A DNA stretch of 64,000 bases from Pseudidiomarina salinarum (GTDB taxonomy: Bacteria; Pseudomonadota; Gammaproteobacteria; Enterobacterales; Alteromonadaceae): positions 1 to 64,000 of the forward strand of contig NZ_JPER01000004.1 of assembly GCF_000753715.1 (NCBI RefSeq), written 5' to 3'. Made by a program: the position numbers and the translations under genes. This document shows, one piece after another, positions 9,346-19,845 of the stretch. Numbering within the stretch: position 1 is the first letter of the stretch; each line of letters starts with the position of its first letter. The notes beneath the pieces were generated by a model. It did not search any database, was not told where the DNA came from, and saw nothing but the letters and a program-made list of their open reading frames with translations.

Positions 9346-11105
9346 TGCGGTTAGCCGTTCTGTTCAGTCTCTTTTTCGCGCTTTTGTTAACTACCACGGC
9401 GCCCGCCTTCGGTCAGGCCGGTAACTTCCCCGCGGATGATGACCCGTTCGCGCAGCAGAAGTTTTTGCCCGTCGATGAAGCCTTTCAGTTTGATTTTCGC
9501 CAACAGGGCGACAAACTTATTCTGAGCTGGGATATCGCCGATGGCTATTATCTGTATCAACATCGCTTCAGCCCTGATCCTGCTGCTGAATTAGCGGAAC
9601 TGCCGGTTTACCCGCCGGGTGAAGAGCACGTTGACGAATTCTTCGGTGAGTCCATCGTCTATCGTGATCACGTTTCCATAACTTATGTACTGAATCAGGC
9701 CGCTGCCGACCAGTCGTTTACTGTCTCGTATCAGGGCTGCGCTGATGCCGGCCTGTGCTATCCACCTACTGACAAGACCATTTATCTGGATGCTGTAGCC
9801 GGTGACGGCAGTACCGGGATTAACGTGGCACAGGTTGCCGCCAACAGTCAGCAGAGTACCTCCAACAGCCTGCTGGACTTTCTTCACCAGCAGCCTTTGT
9901 GGTTATCGCTGGCAATGTTCCTGGTGCTCGGCATTGGCCTGGCATTTACGCCCTGCGTATTGCCTATGTACCCGATTATTTCAGCCATTATCATGGGCCA
10001 GCAGCATGGTGCCCGTCAGCGCGAGCCAATCAGTACCCGCCGCGCCTTTACGCTATCGCTGGCCTATGTACAGGGCATGGCAATAACCTATTCACTGCTT
10101 GGTGTCGTGGTGGCTCTGGCGGGTCTACGTTATCAGGCGATGTTACAGCATCCGGCGATCCTGATTACCCTGGCCACCTTGTTTATCCTGCTCGCGCTGA
10201 GCATGCTCAGCGCCTACACGCTGCAATTACCCCAGCGCGTGCAACAGTACCTGAATGATATCGTCCAGGCGCGTCGCGGCGGTGCCCATCCGAGTGTATT
10301 CCTGATGGGTGCGCTGTCCGGACTCATCGTTTCGCCCTGTACCACTGCGCCCTTATCTGGTGTCCTGCTGTTTATCGCGCAGTCCGGCGACCTGCTGATT
10401 GGCGGTGCCGTGCTCTATGCCCTCAGTGTCGGCATGGGGCTACCGCTGCTGCTATTTGGGGTGACCGGAGGCAAGTTGCTGCCCAAAGCCGGTGCCTGGA
10501 TGAATACGGTGAAGCGGCTGTTCGGGGTGGTATTACTGGCCGTGGCACTGGTGCTGGTCGAGCGATTGCTCCCCTATGTGATCGCTGACTGGCTATGGAT
10601 TGGCTTTATCTTTGTCAGCGCCTGCTATCTGATTTTCAGCGGTTGGCGTGAACTTTCGACCCGGGCTGCCGGTGTGTTCAGCGCGATTTGGCTGACTATA
10701 GCAACCATACTGATGATCCAGTGGTGGCCCCATGCCCCGGAAGATCGGCTGCCCTTCACGCAAGTGCAGTCGCTTGCTGAGATTAAGCAGCAACTAAGCG
10801 CGGCCGAGCAGGAAAATCGGCTGGTGATGCTCGACCTCTATGCTGACTGGTGTGTCGCCTGCAAAGAATTTGAACGCTACACCTTTACCGACGAACGCGT
10901 AAAAAAAGCGCTTGGCAACGCCCTATTATTGCAGGCGGACGTCACCGCCAACACCCCGGCGAATAATGCGATTCTCAGGGAATACCAGGTGCTGGGTCTG
11001 CCGACAATTTTGTTTTTCTATCAGGGCGACGAGTTAAGTTCTGCGCGGGTAACCGGCTTTATGCCGGCGGAAACCTTTGCCCGCCATGTTGAGCAACTGC
11101 AATAA
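9342..11105 (+). CDS. dsbD: Thiol:disulfide interchange protein DsbD
   Basis: DsbD passes electrons from cytoplasmic thioredoxin across the inner membrane to DsbC, DsbG and CcmG. The 587-residue protein has a signal peptide (1-25) and a periplasmic alpha domain with the cysteine pair in GCADAGLCYPP. The eight-helix membrane domain carries cysteines in FTPCVLPMYP and VSPCTTAP. The C-terminal thioredoxin-like gamma domain has the WCVACK active site. All six catalytic cysteines are present. The start overlaps the cutA stop. It is full length, and co-translation with cutA mirrors the E. coli arrangement. Confidence 0.96.
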   Translation: MMRLAVLFSLFFALLLTTTAPAFGQAGNFPADDDPFAQQKFLPVDEAFQFDFRQQGDKLILSWDIADGYYLYQHRFSPDPAAELAELPVYPPGEEHVDEFFGESIVYRDHVSITYVLNQAAADQSFTVSYQGCADAGLCYPPTDKTIYLDAVAGDGSTGINVAQVAANSQQSTSNSLLDFLHQQPLWLSLAMFLVLGIGLAFTPCVLPMYPIISAIIMGQQHGARQREPISTRRAFTLSLAYVQGMAITYSLLGVVVALAGLRYQAMLQHPAILITLATLFILLALSMLSAYTLQLPQRVQQYLNDIVQARRGGAHPSVFLMGALSGLIVSPCTTAPLSGVLLFIAQSGDLLIGGAVLYALSVGMGLPLLLFGVTGGKLLPKAGAWMNTVKRLFGVVLLAVALVLVERLLPYVIADWLWIGFIFVSACYLIFSGWRELSTRAAGVFSAIWLTIATILMIQWWPHAPEDRLPFTQVQSLAEIKQQLSAAEQENRLVMLDLYADWCVACKEFERYTFTDERVKKALGNALLLQADVTANTPANNAILREYQVLGLPTILFFYQGDELSSARVTGFMPAETFARHVEQLQ

Positions 11106-11190
11106 GTTGTTTTTGTTCGGGATACTGCGGCGAACTTCGGTGATAAGACCAGTATTTTACTGCTTTACTGTATTTTTTAATTATAATGAG

Positions 11191-11219
11191 TTGATAGTTA
11201 ATCCGTCGGCGTCTAAATT
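11191..11219 (+). promoter_or_regulatory. Candidate sigma-70 promoter for aroQ-accBC
   Basis: TTGATA is followed after 17 bases by TAAATT, placing transcription start about 40 bases upstream of aroQ. The match is fair (5/6 and 4/6); it is the best candidate in the 161-base gap after dsbD. Confidence 0.4.
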
Positions 11220-11266
11220 TAGAGTCAACTCACTTTATCAATCACATCGCAGCAGATAGCAGCATA

Positions 11267-11728
11267 ATGACTGAAAATAACGCACAAACTAGCAGAGTAC
11301 TCCTACTAAACGGCCCGAACCTGAATCTGTTGGGAACGCGGGAACCGGAACTGTATGGAGCAGAAACGCTCGCCGAAATCGAGCAGCGGCTGCTAGATCA
11401 GGCAAAACATCTGGGGATCAGCCTGGAATGCCGACAGTCTAACGCTGAACATCAGCTGATTGACTGGATCCACGAAGCGCGCAGCACCGACATTGATTTT
11501 ATCCTGATTAACCCGGGCGCATACAGTCATACCAGCGTAGCGATACGGGATGCCTTAAGCGGCGTCGCCATTCCTTTTATCGAAATTCATTTGTCCAATA
11601 TTCACGCCCGGGAAGAATTTCGTCATTATTCGTATTTATCAGACATCGCCACCGGAGTCATTTGTGGGCTGGGTGCGCAGGGCTATACCTTTGCCTTGCA
11701 AGCCGCACAGCGACAGTTGACGTCCTGA
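11267..11728 (+). CDS. aroQ: Type II 3-dehydroquinate dehydratase
   Basis: AroQ performs the third shikimate step, converting 3-dehydroquinate to 3-dehydroshikimate, as a dodecameric cytosolic enzyme. The 153-residue protein has [19 protein letters not shown] with the active-site Arg and Tyr, [11 protein letters not shown], and [17 protein letters not shown] carrying the catalytic histidine. The gene order aroQ-accB-accC is conserved in many proteobacteria, and accB follows after 37 bases. Confidence 0.97.
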   Translation: MTENNAQTSRVLLLNGPNLNLLGTREPELYGAETLAEIEQRLLDQAKHLGISLECRQSNAEHQLIDWIHEARSTDIDFILINPGAYSHTSVAIRDALSGVAIPFIEIHLSNIHAREEFRHYSYLSDIATGVICGLGAQGYTFALQAAQRQLTS

Positions 11729-11765
11729 CCAATTAAATAACTTACTACTGGGGTCATTACAGATC

Positions 11766-12221
11766 ATGGATATTCGTAAAATAAAGAAACTGATTGAGCT
11801 GGTCGAAGAATCAGGCATTGCCGAACTGGAAATTACCGAGGGTGAGGAATCAGTGCGTATTCATCGGGGCAGCAGCTATAGTCAGCCCATGCAATACGCG
11901 CCAGTGCAACAGCTACAACAGCCCGCACCGCCAGCCCAGGCAGCCGCTCCGGCACCTGCTGCTGAGCCAGTTGAACCGGAAGTTAGCGGTCATATTATGC
12001 GCTCGCCTATGGTCGGTACCTTTTACGCAGCTCCGGCGCCAGGCGCCCCTGACTTCGTCAGCGTTGGCCAACAAGTCAAAGCCGGCGAGACGTTATGCAT
12101 TGTTGAAGCAATGAAGATGATGAACAAGATCGAGGCCGACAAAGGCGGTGTGATCAAACAAATTCTGGTAGAAAACGGCGAGCCGGTAGAATTTGACCAG
12201 CCGCTATTTATCATCGAGTAA
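11766..12221 (+). CDS. accB: Biotin carboxyl carrier protein of acetyl-CoA carboxylase
   Basis: BCCP carries the biotin that shuttles CO2 between biotin carboxylase (AccC) and the carboxyltransferase (AccAD) in the first step of fatty-acid synthesis. The 151-residue protein has an N-terminal dimerisation segment ([16 protein letters not shown]), a Pro/Ala-rich linker (about 45-75), and the biotinyl domain with EAMKMMN, whose lysine is biotinylated. The protruding thumb of the biotinyl domain ([14 protein letters not shown]) is present. It is followed 23 bases later by accC. Confidence 0.97.
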   Translation: MDIRKIKKLIELVEESGIAELEITEGEESVRIHRGSSYSQPMQYAPVQQLQQPAPPAQAAAPAPAAEPVEPEVSGHIMRSPMVGTFYAAPAPGAPDFVSVGQQVKAGETLCIVEAMKMMNKIEADKGGVIKQILVENGEPVEFDQPLFIIE

Positions 12222-12244
12222 GCTCACCAGATCAGGACACCATC

Positions 12245-13594
12245 ATGTTAGACAAGGTTGTAATTGCAAACCGGGGCGAGATTGCATTGCGCATATTACG
12301 CGCCTGCAAAGAGCTCGGTATCAAAACAGTCGCGGTACACTCCACCGTGGACCGTAATCTTAAGCACGTGCTGCTTGCTGATGAATCGATTTGTATCGGT
12401 AAGGCGCCTGCTACTGACAGCTATCTGAATATCCCCCGGATCATCAGCGCCGCAGAAATCACTGACGCCGCCGCGATTCATCCGGGTTACGGCTTTCTCG
12501 CCGAAAATGCTGATTTTGCCGAGCAGGTCGAAAACTCCGGTTTTATTTTTGTCGGCCCCACCGCCGATGTTATCCGTCTGATGGGCGATAAAGTTTCCGC
12601 TATCGCCGCTATGAAAAAAGCCGGTGTACCATGTGTGCCTGGTTCAGATGGTCCGCTGGACGACGATGATCAGCAAAATATGCGAATTGCCAAGAAGATT
12701 GGCTATCCGGTGATCATCAAAGCCGCTGGTGGCGGCGGTGGCCGCGGTATGCGCGTGGTACGTAAAGAAGATGAACTGCTTAGTGCTATTAGCATGACCC
12801 AGGCTGAAGCCGGTGCCGCTTTTGGCAACCCTGTGGTCTACATGGAAAAATTCCTGGAGAACCCCCGCCACATTGAAATTCAGGTGCTGGCTGATGGTCA
12901 GGGCAACGCTGTTTATCTTGGCGAGCGTGACTGCTCGATGCAACGCCGCCACCAGAAAGTGGTGGAAGAAGCGCCAGCACCCGGTATTACTCCGGAACTG
13001 CGTAAGTTCATCGGTGAGCGCTGTTCAAAAGCCTGTATTGAGATTGGCTACCGCGGCGCCGGTACGTTCGAGTTCCTCTACGAAAATAATGAATTCTACT
13101 TCATTGAAATGAATACCCGGATTCAGGTTGAACACCCGGTGACCGAAATGATCACCGGTGTCGATTTGATTAAAGAACAGCTGCGCGTTGCCGCTGGCCG
13201 TCCGTTATCTTTTTCTCAGGAAGACGTGGTGATTCGCGGCCATTCCGTTGAGTGCCGCATTAACGCCGAAGACCCGGCAACCTTTGTGCCCTCACCCGGC
13301 ACCATAACGCGCTTCCACCCCCCGGGCGGTCTGGGCGTACGCTGGGATTCGCATGTTTACGCGGACTACCGGGTACCACCTAACTATGACTCAATGATTG
13401 GCAAGCTAATCACCTACGGCGAAACTCGCGAAGTGGCTATTGCCCGCATGCGCAACGCCCTGAGCGAACTGATTATTGAAGGCATCAAGACCAATGTGCC
13501 GCTGCAGAAAGATATCATGGCGGATGAGAATTTCCAGCAAGGCGGAACCAATATCCATTATCTGGAGAAGAAACTTGGTATGGGCGGTCATTAA
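12245..13594 (+). CDS. accC: Biotin carboxylase subunit of acetyl-CoA carboxylase
   Basis: AccC carboxylates the biotin of BCCP using ATP and bicarbonate. The 449-residue protein shows the full ATP-grasp layout: [16 protein letters not shown] at the N-terminus, the glycine-rich lid [13 protein letters not shown], and the metal-binding and catalytic strand [14 protein letters not shown]. It is co-directional with accB. prmA starts five bases after its stop, so the operon is likely aroQ-accB-accC-prmA. Confidence 0.98.
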   Translation: MLDKVVIANRGEIALRILRACKELGIKTVAVHSTVDRNLKHVLLADESICIGKAPATDSYLNIPRIISAAEITDAAAIHPGYGFLAENADFAEQVENSGFIFVGPTADVIRLMGDKVSAIAAMKKAGVPCVPGSDGPLDDDDQQNMRIAKKIGYPVIIKAAGGGGGRGMRVVRKEDELLSAISMTQAEAGAAFGNPVVYMEKFLENPRHIEIQVLADGQGNAVYLGERDCSMQRRHQKVVEEAPAPGITPELRKFIGERCSKACIEIGYRGAGTFEFLYENNEFYFIEMNTRIQVEHPVTEMITGVDLIKEQLRVAAGRPLSFSQEDVVIRGHSVECRINAEDPATFVPSPGTITRFHPPGGLGVRWDSHVYADYRVPPNYDSMIGKLITYGETREVAIARMRNALSELIIEGIKTNVPLQKDIMADENFQQGGTNIHYLEKKLGMGGH

Positions 13595-13599
13595 GCCTT

Positions 13600-14481
13600 A
13601 TGCCCTGGATTCAGCTTACTCTATCGGCTTCTGAGCAGCATGCACCTTTAGTGGGTGACATGCTGCAAGCAGAAGGCGCACTGGCGGTCACCTACCGCGA
13701 TGCGCAGGATAATCCGATATTTGAACCACCCCTGGATCAGATCCTTTACTGGCATGAAACGCTGGTAACCGGTTTATTCGAAGCCGATACCGATATCAGC
13801 CCGGTAGTACGCGCGCTACGGGAGTCCGATCTGGTACCTGCTGACTTCAGTTACAAAACCGATCAGCTTGAAGATAAAGACTGGGAACGGGAATGGATGG
13901 ATAACTTCCACCCGATTCAGTTCGGCAAACGCTTATGGGTTTGTCCGAGCTGGCGTGATATTCCTGAGCCTGAAGCAGTTAATATTATGCTGGATCCGGG
14001 CATGGCTTTTGGTACCGGCACCCATTCCACCACCGCTTTATGCCTGGGCTGGCTGGATGAGCAGGATCTGACCGGCAAAACCGTGGTCGATTTTGGCTGC
14101 GGTTCCGGCATCCTCGCGATCGCCGCGCTCTTGCTTGGCGCTGAACGTGCCATAGGTATTGATATTGATAAGCAGGCCCTTATCGCCAGCCGCGACAATG
14201 CCATACGCAATGGTGTCGGCGACCGGCTTGAGGTTTACCTGCCCGCCGATCAACCCAGTCTGAAGGCCGACCTGGTACTGGCAAACGTACTGGCGGGCCC
14301 GCTACGGGAGTTAGCTCCTGTTATCAGCGGCTACGTTGGCTCGGGTGGCGAACTGGTCATGTCTGGCATTCTGGAACGCCAGATTGATTCCGTACAGCAA
14401 GCTTACCTGAGTGAATTCGAGTTTAGTCAGCCGCGCCTTAAAAATGAATGGGTGATGCTCCACGCCACGCGCAAACAGTAA
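13600..14481 (+). CDS. prmA: Ribosomal protein L11 methyltransferase PrmA
   Basis: PrmA trimethylates ribosomal protein L11 using SAM. The 293-residue protein has the N-terminal L11-recognition domain (starting [15 protein letters not shown]), then the catalytic domain with [14 protein letters not shown] and the SAM motif [15 protein letters not shown], then LANVLAGPL. It lies directly after accC with a five-base gap, the same neighbourhood as in E. coli. About 124 bases follow before dusB, where a separate promoter is expected. Confidence 0.96.
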   Translation: MPWIQLTLSASEQHAPLVGDMLQAEGALAVTYRDAQDNPIFEPPLDQILYWHETLVTGLFEADTDISPVVRALRESDLVPADFSYKTDQLEDKDWEREWMDNFHPIQFGKRLWVCPSWRDIPEPEAVNIMLDPGMAFGTGTHSTTALCLGWLDEQDLTGKTVVDFGCGSGILAIAALLLGAERAIGIDIDKQALIASRDNAIRNGVGDRLEVYLPADQPSLKADLVLANVLAGPLRELAPVISGYVGSGGELVMSGILERQIDSVQQAYLSEFEFSQPRLKNEWVMLHATRKQ

Positions 14482-14605
14482 CCCAGGCGTAATTTGTCAA
14501 GAGTCAAAATTGCAAAAAAGACGGCTTTTGTACAAATTACGTCCTTTTCTTTCTGCCCCAAATTCCCTAAAATTTCCGACCCTTTACTTGCACAGTTTTT
14601 AACCG

Positions 14606-15571
14606 ATGCGGATCGGAGCTTATCATCTGAAACATCCTGTCATTCTGGCCCCGATGGCCGGGGTGACTGACTTACCCTTCCGGCGCATGTGTCATGAGCT
14701 GGGGGCGGGGCTTACAGTGTCTGAGATGCTGTCGAGCAATCCGCGGGTATGGAATACCAGGAAATCACGGTATCGCATGGGTCATGCCGACGAGCCGGGG
14801 ATAAAAGCAGTGCAGATTGCCGGCTCAGAACCCGGGTTGATGGCTGCAGCCGCTCGCCATAATGTCGAGCACGGCGCCCAGATCATCGATATTAATATGG
14901 GTTGTCCGGCAAAAAAGGTGAATAAAAAACTGGCCGGTTCCGCGTTACTACAGTATCCGGAACTCGTCGCACAGATAGTTTCTGCAGTGGTTGCTGCGGT
15001 GAATGTGCCGGTCACGTTAAAAATACGCACGGGCTGGGATCCGGATAACCGGAACGGCCGGGAAATTGCCCGTATTGCTGAGCAGGCGGGCATACAATGC
15101 CTGGCAGTTCACGGCCGTACCCGGGCCTGTATGTTCAAAGGTGAAGCGGAATACGACACCATTAAGGCCATCAAGGCTGCGGTATCGATTCCGGTGGTCG
15201 CCAACGGCGATATCACATCACCACAAGAGGCCAGAGAAGTCTTAGATTACACGGGTGCCGATGCGATCATGATTGGTCGCGGAGCCCAGGGCAATCCATG
15301 GTTGTTTCGCGAGATTGCGCATTACCTGGCAACTGGTGAACAACTGGCTCCGCCAACTCCGGCGGAAGTGTCCGCAGTGGTGCAGACGCATGTTCGTCGG
15401 CTGCATGAGCACTACGGCGACTTCACGGGAGTCAGGATAGCCCGCAAACATGTGGGGTGGTACTTGCAGCAGCAGTATCCCACCAGTGAATTTCGCCGCC
15501 AGTTTGTCGCATTTGAGGATGCACAGCAGCAACTTGATGCGTTGGCGGATTATTTTGTAACTGTAAACTAG
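14606..15571 (+). CDS. dusB: tRNA-dihydrouridine synthase DusB
   Basis: DusB is an FMN-dependent enzyme that reduces uridine to dihydrouridine in the tRNA D-loop (U17 in E. coli). The 321-residue TIM-barrel starts [20 protein letters not shown]. It carries the catalytic cysteine in [13 protein letters not shown], the phosphate-binding motifs VHGRTR and VVANGDI, and [16 protein letters not shown]. It lies 18 bases upstream of fis; the dusB-fis pair is a conserved gammaproteobacterial operon. The AT-rich 124-base leader holds TAAAAT at about 14568 as a possible -10. Confidence 0.96.
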   Translation: MRIGAYHLKHPVILAPMAGVTDLPFRRMCHELGAGLTVSEMLSSNPRVWNTRKSRYRMGHADEPGIKAVQIAGSEPGLMAAAARHNVEHGAQIIDINMGCPAKKVNKKLAGSALLQYPELVAQIVSAVVAAVNVPVTLKIRTGWDPDNRNGREIARIAEQAGIQCLAVHGRTRACMFKGEAEYDTIKAIKAAVSIPVVANGDITSPQEAREVLDYTGADAIMIGRGAQGNPWLFREIAHYLATGEQLAPPTPAEVSAVVQTHVRRLHEHYGDFTGVRIARKHVGWYLQQQYPTSEFRRQFVAFEDAQQQLDALADYFVTVN

Positions 15572-15589
15572 AAGAGATAGAGCGCACCT

Positions 15590-15883
15590 ATGTTTGATCA
15601 CAACACAAATCGTGACCAGGTTTCTCCATTTACCACTATTGGTAACAATGCTCAGCCCAAGCCGCTGCGCGACTCGGTAAAGCAGGCGGTTAATTCCTTC
15701 CTTAAGCAATTGGAAGGTGCTGACCCTGAAGCTTTATATGATCTGGTACTGGCGGAAGTAGAAGCTCCGCTGCTGGAAGAAGTTATGACCTATACTCGGG
15801 GTAATCAGACTCGCGCTGCTACCATGCTGGGCATCAACCGCGGTACTTTGCGGAAGAAGCTAAAAAAATACGGTATGAACTAA
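15590..15883 (+). CDS. fis: DNA-binding protein Fis
   Basis: Fis is a dimeric nucleoid protein that bends DNA and controls rRNA promoters, recombination and topology. The 97-residue length is one short of E. coli. The C-terminal helix-turn-helix ([19 protein letters not shown]) is almost identical to enteric Fis, while the N-terminal beta-hairpin region (about 1-30) is the variable part. It is the second gene of dusB-fis and is followed by a clear terminator. In other species this operon is growth-phase and stringent controlled; that is not tested here. Confidence 0.97.
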   Translation: MFDHNTNRDQVSPFTTIGNNAQPKPLRDSVKQAVNSFLKQLEGADPEALYDLVLAEVEAPLLEEVMTYTRGNQTRAATMLGINRGTLRKKLKKYGMN

Positions 15884-15892
15884 TTTCAAAAC

Positions 15893-15921
15893 AAAAAAGA
15901 GCGCCTGGTGTGCTCTTTTTT
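15893..15921 (+). terminator. Intrinsic terminator after fis
   Basis: A ten-base-pair stem (AAAAAAGAGC/GCTCTTTTTT) with a nine-base loop ends in a T-run ten bases past the fis stop. purH begins about 25 bases later, leaving little room for a purH promoter. Confidence 0.85.
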
Positions 15922-15946
15922 ATTTATGGCTACAATGGTGAATTCA

Positions 15947-17515
15947 ATGCAACATCGTCCTATTCAACGCGCCTTGCTGAGTGTTTCAGACAAAACAGGT
16001 ATTGTTGATTTTGCCCGTAATCTCCAGCAACGTGGTGTGCAGTTGCTGTCGACCGGTGGTACTGCGAGTCTGCTGCGCAAGCATGACATCGCAGTGACCG
16101 ATGTATCAGAACATACTGGTCAGCCCGAAATTATGGATGGCCGGGTGAAAACCCTGCATCCGAAAATACATGGTGGCATTTTAGGCCGCCGCGATTGTGA
16201 CCAACAGGTGATGTCCGAGCAGGATATCGCGCCTATTGACATGGTCGTTGTCAATTTGTACCCCTTCGCTAAAACCGTTGCTGACCCAGACTGCTCTCAT
16301 GAAGATGCGGTGGAGAATATCGATATCGGCGGCCCGACCATGGTGCGCGCCGCAGCTAAGAATCACCGGGATGTCACCATCCTTGTCAATGCTGAAGATT
16401 ACGGCCGGGTAATCGCCGAAATGGACGCTAATGACAACAGCCTGACCCTGGATACCCGTTTTGACCTGGCTATCAAAGCCTTTGAGCACACGGCCCAGTA
16501 CGACGGGATGATCGCCAATTACTTTGGCGCACGCCTGGCTGAACAGACCAGCAAATTTCCCCGTACTTATAATCTGCAACTGCAGAAAAAGCAGGATCTG
16601 CGCTACGGCGAAAACAGCCATCAGCAAGCAGCATTCTATGTTGAGTCTGAAACCGCCGAAGCCTCTGTGGCAACAGCAAAACAGCTGCAAGGTAAAGCGC
16701 TGTCGTTCAACAATATCGCTGATACCGATGCCGCGCTGGAATGCGTTAAGTCGTTTGCCGAACCTGCCTGCGTTATCGTCAAGCATGCCAACCCATGCGG
16801 TGTGGCTATTGGCGATTCGCTACTTGATGCCTATGAGCGCGCCTTCAAAACTGACCCTACCTCAGCTTTCGGTGGCATCATTGCTTTCAACCGTGAACTT
16901 GACGCGGCCACCGCCAAGGCTATCGTCGATCGCCAGTTCGTTGAAGTTATCATCGCTCCGGTTGTTAGCGCGCAAGCCCGCGACATCGTGGCAAGTAAAG
17001 CCAATGTCCGGTTACTGGAGTGCGGCCAATGGTCAGCACAACGGCCAGTCAGCTTTGACTATAAACGTGTAGCCGGGGGCTTGCTGGTGCAGGATTCCGA
17101 CCAGGGCAAAATCGACCGCAGCGACCTCAAGGTGGTGACTAAGGTCCAGCCTGATGAAGCGCAACTGCAGGATCTGCTGTTCTGCTGGAAAGTGGCTAAG
17201 TTCGTTAAGTCCAACGCCATCGTTTATGCCCGTGACGGCATGACCATTGGTGTCGGAGCCGGTCAGATGAGCCGGGTGTACAGCGCCAAAATCGCCGGTA
17301 TTAAGGCAGCAGATGAAAACCTTGAGGTAACCGGTTCAGTGATGGCTTCGGATGCATTCTTTCCGTTCCGCGATGGCATTGACGCGGCAGCGGCGGCCGG
17401 GATTAAAGCAATTATTCAGCCGGGTGGCTCCATTCGTGACGACGAAATCATCGCCGCCGCTGATGAGCATGGCATTGCCATGGTCTTTACTGGCATGCGA
17501 CATTTTCGGCACTAA
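15947..17515 (+). CDS. purH: Bifunctional AICAR transformylase / IMP cyclohydrolase
   Basis: PurH performs the last two steps of IMP synthesis: formylation of AICAR and ring closure. The N-terminal cyclohydrolase domain (about 1-195) begins [16 protein letters not shown]. The transformylase domain carries the catalytic Lys-His region [11 protein letters not shown], and [19 protein letters not shown] near the end. I start at the ATG that matches homologues ([12 protein letters not shown], 522 aa); in-frame ATGs at 15926 and 15935 are possible. No strong Shine-Dalgarno precedes any of them. purD lies downstream but is separated from purH by another gene. Confidence 0.95.
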   Translation: MQHRPIQRALLSVSDKTGIVDFARNLQQRGVQLLSTGGTASLLRKHDIAVTDVSEHTGQPEIMDGRVKTLHPKIHGGILGRRDCDQQVMSEQDIAPIDMVVVNLYPFAKTVADPDCSHEDAVENIDIGGPTMVRAAAKNHRDVTILVNAEDYGRVIAEMDANDNSLTLDTRFDLAIKAFEHTAQYDGMIANYFGARLAEQTSKFPRTYNLQLQKKQDLRYGENSHQQAAFYVESETAEASVATAKQLQGKALSFNNIADTDAALECVKSFAEPACVIVKHANPCGVAIGDSLLDAYERAFKTDPTSAFGGIIAFNRELDAATAKAIVDRQFVEVIIAPVVSAQARDIVASKANVRLLECGQWSAQRPVSFDYKRVAGGLLVQDSDQGKIDRSDLKVVTKVQPDEAQLQDLLFCWKVAKFVKSNAIVYARDGMTIGVGAGQMSRVYSAKIAGIKAADENLEVTGSVMASDAFFPFRDGIDAAAAAGIKAIIQPGGSIRDDEIIAAADEHGIAMVFTGMRHFRH

Positions 17516-17627
17516 TGCTGCCACTAACGCCAGCAACAGGCAGTTAACATTGCCCCTTTGCCACAAGCCGACTAGGATAAGCAGTATAATTAGTTAGTTA
17601 CCGAATACCCTCTACAGGAGATAGGTT

Positions 17628-18497
17628 ATGAGACATCCAATGTTAACTACTGCAAGTATGCTGGCCGTGCTGGCTCTGGCTGGCTGCGACAATGCACCGC
17701 GGGAAACCGAACAGGCAACCGACACCAGTAATCAGAAGATTATCACCCTTGGTGAAGCCCAGAATCACCCGGCCCGCTCAACCTCCAATAAACTCCGGGA
17801 CGAATTTCGTAACCCGGTCGAAACGCTTCAGTTTTTTGGTATTGAGCCTGATATGACCGTGGTCGAGATCTGGCCCGGCAGCGGCTGGTACACCGAGATT
17901 CTGGCACCCTACCTGCAAGCCCAGGGACAACTCTACGCAGCGCACTTCCCGGCCTCTGATACGCGCAGCTATTATGCTAAGTCACGTCAGGATTTTGCCG
18001 AGCGGCTCTCTAATGATCCCTATTTCTCGGACGTTATCCTCACTGAATTTGCGCCTCTGGCCGACAGCGACATCGCACCACCTGCCAGCGCCGATATGGT
18101 GCTGACTTTCCGTAACCTGCACAACTGGTATATGGCGCATGGTGAGGAAGGCGTTGAAGGTGCCTTCAGCGATTTTTACGAAGCACTTAAACCGGGCGGC
18201 GTGTTGGGCGTTGTTGATCATCGTCTGCCAGAGGACCGGCCTGATGAAGATATGGCCTCAACCGGCTACATGAAAGAAAGCTGGGTGATTGAACAGGCCG
18301 AGCAAGCTGGTTTTGTGCTGGATGCCAGCAGCGATGTGAATGCCAACCCTGATGATACCGCAGATCACCCACGAGGTGTCTGGACCCTGCCCCCAACGCT
18401 GCGCTTAGGCGAAGATAACCGGGATTATTACGTTGGTATTGGCGAGAGTGACCGCTTCACCCTGCGATTTGTGAAACCTGAAACAACGAACGAGTAA
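17628..18497 (+). CDS. Lipoprotein-type class I SAM-methyltransferase homologue
   Basis: This 289-residue protein has a typical lipoprotein signal (LAVLALAGC, cysteine near residue 20), so it should be exported and lipid-anchored. The mature part is a Rossmann methyltransferase fold: EIWPGSGWYTEIL matches the SAM-binding motif I, and KPGGVLGVVDHR the post-motif strand. It resembles the predicted-methyltransferase family COG4798. SAM is not known in the periplasm, so the exported protein may bind another ligand or may be inactive. It lies between purH and purD, has a strong AGGAGA Shine-Dalgarno, and its stop overlaps the purD start by one base, so it is probably co-transcribed with purD. The function is unknown. 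Confidence 0.8.
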   Translation: MRHPMLTTASMLAVLALAGCDNAPRETEQATDTSNQKIITLGEAQNHPARSTSNKLRDEFRNPVETLQFFGIEPDMTVVEIWPGSGWYTEILAPYLQAQGQLYAAHFPASDTRSYYAKSRQDFAERLSNDPYFSDVILTEFAPLADSDIAPPASADMVLTFRNLHNWYMAHGEEGVEGAFSDFYEALKPGGVLGVVDHRLPEDRPDEDMASTGYMKESWVIEQAEQAGFVLDASSDVNANPDDTADHPRGVWTLPPTLRLGEDNRDYYVGIGESDRFTLRFVKPETTNE

Positions 18498-19795
18498 TGA
18501 GTCTGAGCATGAATGTATTGGTTATTGGCGGCGGTGGCCGCGAACACGCGCTGGCATGGAAGGCAGCGCAATCGTCCCTGGCGGAAACAGTTTATGTAGC
18601 CCCCGGCAATGCCGGCACCGCCAGTGAAAAAGGCATTGAGAATGTGAATATCAGCGCAGAGGATATCGATGGCCTGCTGCATTTCGCCAAAACCAACAAG
18701 GTCGGGCTGACCATCGTTGGTCCTGAAGCCCCTCTGGTAGCGGGTATTGTTGATAAGTTCCGGGCCGACGGACTGAAGGTTTTTGGACCGACCCGGGCAG
18801 CTGCACAACTGGAAGGTTCCAAAGCTTTCAGCAAGGATTTTCTGGCTCGTCATAACATACCAACTGCCGCTTACGGTACCTTCACCGATATCGAACAAGC
18901 TAAATCTTATATACGACAAAACCGTCTGCCGATTGTTATTAAAGCCGATGGCCTGGCAGCCGGCAAAGGCGTGATCATTGCTGAATCCGAAGCCGACGCA
19001 TTTGCCGCCATTGATGACATGCTGGCTGGTAATCGCTTTGGCGAAGCCGGTAGCCGGGTCGTTATCGAAGAGTTTCTGGTTGGTGAAGAAGCCAGCTTCA
19101 TCGTCATGGTAGACGGGATAACTGCCTTACCTTTTGCTTCAAGTCAGGATCATAAAGCCCGTGACGATGGCGATAAAGGCCCTAATACCGGTGGTATGGG
19201 CGCTTATTCTCCCGCTCCGGTAGTGACGCCTGAGGTTCATGACTGGGTTATGAATCACGTGATTCAGCCGACTATTGAAGGGATGGCGGATGAAGGTCAC
19301 CCCTATACCGGATTCTTATACGCCGGCCTGATGGTAGCCCCTGATGGCACGGCCAAAGTGCTGGAGTTCAATTGCCGCTTCGGTGATCCCGAAACTCAGC
19401 CAATTATGATGCGCTTACAATCCGACCTGGTCGCACTATGTCTGGCCGCCTGTAAACAGGATCTGGCGCAGCAACACATCGCGTTTGATGAACGCGCTAC
19501 AGTTGGTGTGGTATTAGCGGCTGGAGGCTATCCTGATAACTATCTGAAAGGCGATGTGATTCAGGGAATCGATGCAGCCGAGGCAACAGGTGCCAAGGTA
19601 TTCCATGCGGGTACCAAAACCGATGAGCGAGGTAACCTGGTCACTGCCGGGGGCCGGGTTTTATGCGTCACCGCCATCGGCGACAATGTTACTGAAGCGC
19701 AACGTGCGGCATATCGGGCGGTCAAAGAAATCGACTGGCGGGATCTGTACTACCGCAATGACATCGCTCATCGGGCAATCGCCCGCGAGCAATAA
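18497..19795 (+). CDS. purD: Phosphoribosylamine--glycine ligase PurD
   Basis: PurD makes glycinamide ribonucleotide from phosphoribosylamine, glycine and ATP, the second step of purine synthesis. It is an ATP-grasp enzyme: VIGGGGREHALAW at the N-terminus, VIKADGLAAGKGV in the ATP-binding domain, and EFNCRFGDPETQ as the metal and substrate strand. The ATG at 18497 (432 aa) overlaps the upstream stop by one base. The ATG four codons later (18509) aligns better with E. coli MKVLVIG and may be the real start. A terminator follows. Confidence 0.96.
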   Translation: MSLSMNVLVIGGGGREHALAWKAAQSSLAETVYVAPGNAGTASEKGIENVNISAEDIDGLLHFAKTNKVGLTIVGPEAPLVAGIVDKFRADGLKVFGPTRAAAQLEGSKAFSKDFLARHNIPTAAYGTFTDIEQAKSYIRQNRLPIVIKADGLAAGKGVIIAESEADAFAAIDDMLAGNRFGEAGSRVVIEEFLVGEEASFIVMVDGITALPFASSQDHKARDDGDKGPNTGGMGAYSPAPVVTPEVHDWVMNHVIQPTIEGMADEGHPYTGFLYAGLMVAPDGTAKVLEFNCRFGDPETQPIMMRLQSDLVALCLAACKQDLAQQHIAFDERATVGVVLAAGGYPDNYLKGDVIQGIDAAEATGAKVFHAGTKTDERGNLVTAGGRVLCVTAIGDNVTEAQRAAYRAVKEIDWRDLYYRNDIAHRAIAREQ

Positions 19796-19805
19796 GACAG
19801 CAAGG

Positions 19806-19842
19806 GCCGGCGCGCGGCATCATGCAGCGCTCCGGCTTTTTT
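19806..19842 (+). terminator. Terminator after purD
   Basis: GCCGG pairs with CCGGC, with an inner GCGC/GCGC extension, followed by six T residues. It lies about ten bases past the purD stop. Confidence 0.75.
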
Positions 19843-19845
19843 GAA

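Noticed and set aside
16181-17072. Long open frames antisense to or out of frame with purH (201 and 182 residues)
   Set aside because: They lie within a strongly conserved gene, have no Shine-Dalgarno or family likeness, and reflect codon bias.
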